A stretch of 64,000 nucleotides of DNA from Pedobacter psychroterrae (lineage in GTDB: Bacteria; Bacteroidota; Bacteroidia; Sphingobacteriales; Sphingobacteriaceae), in NCBI RefSeq assembly GCF_004331695.1, contig NZ_SJSL01000007.1, positions 62,001-126,000 on the forward strand, given 5' to 3'. Within the stretch, counting starts at the first letter, position 1. Every line of letters begins with the position of its first letter. Made by a program: the position numbers and the translations under genes. Shown here piece by piece: positions 60,442 to 64,000 of the stretch. The notes under the pieces were generated by a model. That model was not told the origin of the DNA, did not search any database, and was given only the letters and a program-made list of their open reading frames with translations.

Positions 60442-62334
60442 TTAAAGATAATAATTTTTACCGTCTGTTTTTATTTTGCCGGCATCCAGCAATTCCCTTA
60501 TCCGCTCTATTTTATCACTTTCACTACCTTTTTTGATGGAATTTACAAGCCCGGGCAGCGCATATGACTGGCTTTGCAGCAGCGTTGCTATTTCAAAATC
60601 TATCTGATCAGTAAACTGTTCAGCATCATCGTTTTTTTTATCCTCAAGGCAAACATCGCATACGCCACATTTTACTGCGTGAGGCTCATCAAAATAGGTC
60701 AATAACTGAATGTTACGGCACTGCTGCCTGCCGGCATAGGCCAATACGGCTTTAATCTGATCTGTTTGGATTTTTTTCCTGAGTTCAACAAATCTGGCAT
60801 CTATATCCAGGTGCAAAAAATCCACCCTGGCCCTTACATATGTCAGCTGTGGTTCATCGCTCTTTGGCAGATAAGAAAGGATTTCCTGTTCCTGCAAATT
60901 ACCCAGTAGCCTTACCACATCATTATAAGAAGCCCTGATCTTCTTAGCGATATCTGCTTCATTCACTTTCACATACTGCTCAAAGGCTCCTCCGTAAGAT
61001 CTTAGAATGGCTTTAATAAGCGGGTCATACCCTGCCTGTTCTATCTGAAAACGATATACATCTTCATTACCCATCAAAAAAAACACCCTGGATGGTAAAA
61101 ACACATTTTCAGATAAAGCAATATATCCCTCACGTTCCAGAAACTTCAAAGCCGAAAGCGTTTTTATAACACTCAGGCTAAAACGCTTGCAAAACTCTGC
61201 AAGGTCAAAGTTAAAACTCAGGCCTTCTCCTGCACCAAAAGCAAGCTGAAAGTAATTGCCAAGGTAATGGTATACTTTTTTTATTTCGTCAACCGAAGGG
61301 AAACTGTTTAAATAGCGCGCCTCCAGAGCCATTTGGTCTGATCGGTTGGCCAAAAGCACGGCATAAGCGCGCTTTCCATCCCGACCCGCCCGTCCGGCTT
61401 CCTGATAATAGGCCTCTAAGCTTTCCGGCAAATCTAAATGCACCACAAAACGGACATCCGGCTTGTCTATCCCCATACCAAAAGCATTGGTAGCCACCAT
61501 TACACGCAAAATATTCTGCTTCCAGTCGGCCTGCTTCTTAAAACGTTCTTCCCGTTCTATACCAGCATGATAGAAGTCAGCAGCTATGCCATTCCTTTTC
61601 AAAAACAAAGCAATTTCAGTTGTTTCCCTTCGGTTGCGCACATAAACCAGTCCGCTGCCAGGTACATTGTTGACAATCTTCAACAATTTCTTGTGCTTAT
61701 CCTCATCTGTCTGAACGATATAGCTCAGGTTCTTTCGGGCAAAGCTTTGCACATATATCTGTGGATCTTTAAAGTTTAACTTCTCTGTAATATCTTCCCT
61801 GACACTGCGGGTAGCCGTGGCAGTCAATGCCAAGACAGGTACCGCCGGATGTATGTCCCTGATCGCGCTGATTTTTAGATAGGGTGGCCTGAAATCGTAA
61901 CCCCATTGAGAAATACAATGCGCCTCATCTACAGCGATCAGATTTACATTCATATAAGAAATACGCTCCCGTACCAGTTCTGACAGCAACCGTTCCGGAG
62001 ACAGGTATAAAAATTTGATGTTTCCGTAGATGCAGTTGTCGAGCAGGATGTCAATTTCACGTTTTCCCATTCCGGAGAAAATGGCGACAGCTTCTATGTT
62101 CTTTGATTTGAGTTGCTCCACCTGATCTTTCATTAAGGCAATAAGCGGTGAGATCACGATACATATGCCTTCCATTACCATAGCCGGAACCTGGAAACAG
62201 AGTGATTTCCCTCCTCCTGTTGGCAATAAGGCTAACGTATCATTCCCATCCAAAACTGATCTGATAATGTCATCCTGCAGCGGCCTGAAACTGTCATATC
62301 CCCAGTAGTGCTTTAATATCTCTGCTTCATTCAT
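60442..62334 (-). CDS. recQ: RecQ-family ATP-dependent DNA helicase (short form)
   Basis: A 630-residue 3'-5' DNA helicase. Helicase motifs are intact: PTGGGKSLCFQVPA (Walker A), VDEAHCISQWGYDFRPPY (DEAH with the RecQ aromatic loop), ALTATA, and YYQEAGRAGRDG (motif VI). The RecQ C-terminal zinc site is QQCRNIQ...KCGVCDVC near residues 545-570, followed by a winged helix. No HRDC domain is present, so this is the shorter paralogue common in Bacteroidota. It probably acts in recombination and repair. It is divergent from the amidohydrolase gene. Confidence 0.9.
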   Translation of the reverse strand: MNEAEILKHYWGYDSFRPLQDDIIRSVLDGNDTLALLPTGGGKSLCFQVPAMVMEGICIVISPLIALMKDQVEQLKSKNIEAVAIFSGMGKREIDILLDNCIYGNIKFLYLSPERLLSELVRERISYMNVNLIAVDEAHCISQWGYDFRPPYLKISAIRDIHPAVPVLALTATATRSVREDITEKLNFKDPQIYVQSFARKNLSYIVQTDEDKHKKLLKIVNNVPGSGLVYVRNRRETTEIALFLKRNGIAADFYHAGIEREERFKKQADWKQNILRVMVATNAFGMGIDKPDVRFVVHLDLPESLEAYYQEAGRAGRDGKRAYAVLLANRSDQMALEARYLNSFPSVDEIKKVYHYLGNYFQLAFGAGEGLSFNFDLAEFCKRFSLSVIKTLSALKFLEREGYIALSENVFLPSRVFFLMGNEDVYRFQIEQAGYDPLIKAILRSYGGAFEQYVKVNEADIAKKIRASYNDVVRLLGNLQEQEILSYLPKSDEPQLTYVRARVDFLHLDIDARFVELRKKIQTDQIKAVLAYAGRQQCRNIQLLTYFDEPHAVKCGVCDVCLEDKKNDDAEQFTDQIDFEIATLLQSQSYALPGLVNSIKKGSESDKIERIRELLDAGKIKTDGKNYYL

Positions 62335-62347
62335 AAAAAGGTAGCAT

Positions 62348-62355
62348 CAAAACTA
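62348..62355 (-). promoter_or_regulatory. Predicted -7 element for recQ
   Basis: TAGTTTTG on the minus strand is an exact TAnnTTTG match 13 bp before the recQ ATG. No clear -33 is visible. Confidence 0.35.
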
Positions 62356-62392
62356 ATAAAAATGAACTGATATTATTAAATTGCGGCCTAAT

Positions 62393-62400
62393 TAACTTTG
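62393..62400 (+). promoter_or_regulatory. Predicted -7 element for the amidohydrolase gene
   Basis: TAACTTTG is an exact TAnnTTTG match only 6 bp before the ATG at 62407, so the mRNA would be leaderless or nearly so. No clear -33 is visible. Two exact elements facing away from each other in a 72-bp gap make chance less likely. Confidence 0.35.
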
Positions 62401-62406
62401 GCTGCT

Positions 62407-64000
62407 ATGAGAACATCATTTTTACTAATATGTTTCCTGTTCATATATCATATTTCCTCTTCTCAGGAAAAAAAATGGGATATCGAAAAGTATCTTGGCC
62501 CTACAAAAAAATTTACGATCAATACGGATGAAGGCACCTGGATGAACCTGGATGTAAGTGCTGACGGTAAAGACATTGTTTTTGACCTGTTGGGTGATAT
62601 CTATACCATGCCCCTGGCAGGCGGAACTGCCGTACTGATAAGCGGCGGAATAGCATGGGACGTTCAACCACGTTTTAGTCCTAACGGTAAGTTTATTTCC
62701 TATACCAGCGATAAAAATGGAGCCGATAATATATGGATCATGAACCGGGACGGCTCCAGCAAAAGGCAGGTTACCAACGAGACCTTCAGGTTGCTGAACA
62801 ATGCCACATGGATGCCAAACAGCGAATACCTTATTGCACGCAAGCACTTTACCGGTACACGTTCTTTAGGTGCCGGAGAAATGTGGATGTACAGCATATA
62901 TGGTGGCGAAGGGGTGCAGCTCACCAAAAGAAAGAATGACCAGCAGGATGCCGGTGAACCCAATGTTTCTCCAAATGGAAGATACCTGTATTTTAGCGAA
63001 GATGTTTCTCCAGGTCCTAATTTTGAATATAGCAAAGACCCTAACGGGTTAATATATGCCATCAGGCAATTGGATATGACTACAGGCAAACTGACAAATC
63101 TGATAGCACAGGCAGGTGGAGCCGCACGTCCGCAGGCTTCGCCAGATGGAAAAATGATCGCTTATGTAAAAAGGGTAAGGTTAAAATCAGTCCTTTTTGT
63201 GCAAAACCTGAACACAGGCGAGGAATGGCCGCTCACGGAAGACTTATCACATGATCAGCAGGAAACATGGGCCATATTTGGTGTGTATCCCAACTTCGCT
63301 TGGACACCAGATGCTAAAAGCATCCTATTTTATGCAAAAGGCAAGATCAAAAAAATCGAATTGAGTTCCCTTGTTATTTCAGAAGTTCCGTTCCAGGTTA
63401 CCAGCAACCAGGTCATACAGGAAGCATTACACTTCCCTCAGCAGGTCTTTACTGAAGAATTCACCACTAAGATGATCCGGCATTTAACCACCTCTGCGGA
63501 TGGCAAATTTGTAGTTTTTAATGCTGCAGGATTTTTATACAAAAAGGAATTACCTAATGGTAATGCCGAACGGGTAACCAATGGCATAGATTTCGAATTT
63601 GAGCCGGAGATCAGCCCTGATGGAAAGTTTGTAATCTATGCTGCCTGGAGCGATGAATTTAAAGGCGCCATCAAGAAAACCGATCTTAAGACCGGAAAAA
63701 CCATAGCGCTGACGGAAGAAAAAGGTTTTTATTATTCTCCTAAATTTTCCAGCAAAGGTGATAAAATCCTATTCAGAAAGGGAATAGGCAATGATGTATT
63801 GGGCTATGCTTACGGTCGCGGTACCGGGATCTTTATCATGTCGGCAAATGGAGGCCCTAAAACGCTGATCTCTGAAACCGGAATAAGGCCCAAATTTAAT
63901 ACCGATGACAGCCGCATTTATTTTCAGGCCAGTGAGGGTGGCAAAAAGGCCTTTAAAAGTGTAGACCTCAACGGAGGAAATGAGCGCACTCATTATACTT
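62407..64000 (+). CDS. TolB-propeller amidohydrolase-family protein, N-terminal part (runs off right edge)
   Basis: The frame is open from ATG 62407 for 531 codons to the window end. A signal peptide (MRTSFLLICFLFIYHISSSQ) is followed by a PD40/TolB beta-propeller: TDEGTWMNLDVSADGKDIVF, DLLGDIYTMPLAGG, FSPNGKFISYTSDKNGADNI, VSPNGRYLYFSEDVSPG, ASPDGKMIAYVKR and ISPDGKFVIYAAWSDEF. This N-terminal pattern (including KRKNDQQDAGEP and LSHDQQETWAIFGVYP) belongs to large Bacteroidota proteins whose C-terminal half is an amidohydrolase; that half lies outside the window, so the hydrolase assignment rests on the N-terminal similarity. Confidence 0.75.
   Translation, partial: MRTSFLLICFLFIYHISSSQEKKWDIEKYLGPTKKFTINTDEGTWMNLDVSADGKDIVFDLLGDIYTMPLAGGTAVLISGGIAWDVQPRFSPNGKFISYTSDKNGADNIWIMNRDGSSKRQVTNETFRLLNNATWMPNSEYLIARKHFTGTRSLGAGEMWMYSIYGGEGVQLTKRKNDQQDAGEPNVSPNGRYLYFSEDVSPGPNFEYSKDPNGLIYAIRQLDMTTGKLTNLIAQAGGAARPQASPDGKMIAYVKRVRLKSVLFVQNLNTGEEWPLTEDLSHDQQETWAIFGVYPNFAWTPDAKSILFYAKGKIKKIELSSLVISEVPFQVTSNQVIQEALHFPQQVFTEEFTTKMIRHLTTSADGKFVVFNAAGFLYKKELPNGNAERVTNGIDFEFEPEISPDGKFVIYAAWSDEFKGAIKKTDLKTGKTIALTEEKGFYYSPKFSSKGDKILFRKGIGNDVLGYAYGRGTGIFIMSANGGPKTLISETGIRPKFNTDDSRIYFQASEGGKKAFKSVDLNGGNERTHYT

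Noticed and set aside
1..64000. CRISPR arrays, tRNA, rRNA, insertion sequences, integrons
   Set aside because: No regular repeat-spacer pattern, no cloverleaf or rRNA stretch, and no transposase or integrase frame was found by reading; small RNAs cannot be excluded without a covariance search.

Overview
The window reads as a chromosomal segment of a Bacteroidota bacterium, most likely a Pedobacter-like member of the Sphingobacteriaceae. Evidence: a SusC/SusD pair with its own ECF sigma/FecR switch, TonB-dependent receptors with carboxypeptidase-like N-domains, DUF4249, DUF5017, DUF4199 and DUF6152/DUF6644 families, promoters of the Bacteroidota type (TTTG/TTG, about 19 bp, TAnnTTTG), and the gene order thrS-infC-rpmI-rplT. 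No rRNA, tRNA, CRISPR array, prophage or insertion sequence was recognised. The gene call is from reading alone; no homology search was run.

Layout. 1-87: start of a truncated secreted protein. 237-2806: three-gene MCE (Mla-type) lipid-transport operon. 2813-8905: CHASE-PAS histidine kinase, aldose-1-epimerase-like enzyme, DUF4249 lipoprotein with TonB receptor. 9173-11787: a two-gene DNA-repair operon (MBL exonuclease plus ATP-dependent ligase). 11770-18805: small housekeeping or accessory genes (Tat-like sugar isomerase, DUF6152/DUF6644 pair, DinB, SRPBCC, membrane-anchored LuxR regulator with DUF4199, acyltransferase, VOC). 18915-30623: a glycan-utilisation locus: sigma, FecR, SusC, SusD, DUF5017, metallophosphoesterase and two SGNH esterases, with a GH5 gene just upstream. 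32508-34021: TonB-like protein and kinase-like phosphotransferase. 34198-39266: MFS transporter, decayed epimerase remnant, Gfo/Idh/MocA oxidoreductase, ThuA protein and a GntR repressor. 39391-43881: a 1496-residue GH127-GH51 fusion divergent from the GntR gene. 43887-51198: S41 peptidase, PBP1A, and a peptidase/propeller/beta-barrel protein. 51325-54331: GIY-YIG-like protein divergent from an XRE-S24 repressor that heads a bioF-bioD operon. 54385-57539: rplT-rpmI-infC-thrS. 57616-62334: LutA-like Fe-S protein, UMF1 transporter, DUF2807 lipoprotein, RecQ. 62407 to the right edge: truncated TolB-propeller/amidohydrolase.

How they work together. The strongest theme is sugar and glycan use: an esterase/phosphoesterase-centred Sus-type locus, and an arabinofuranose-directed bifunctional enzyme facing a GntR-type repressor whose layout recalls AraR. 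The most original signals are: (1) two matching palindromic operators (ACTAA-N5-TTAGT) bracketing the promoter of an S24 repressor that is co-transcribed with biotin genes and divergent from a GIY-YIG protein lacking its catalytic residues; (2) the GH127-GH51 fusion; (3) an epimerase pseudogene remnant inside the Gfo/Idh-ThuA-MFS cluster; (4) a three-unit 11-bp repeat plus perfect inverted repeat between GntR and ThuA; (5) infC starting at TTG in frame with the thrS stop.
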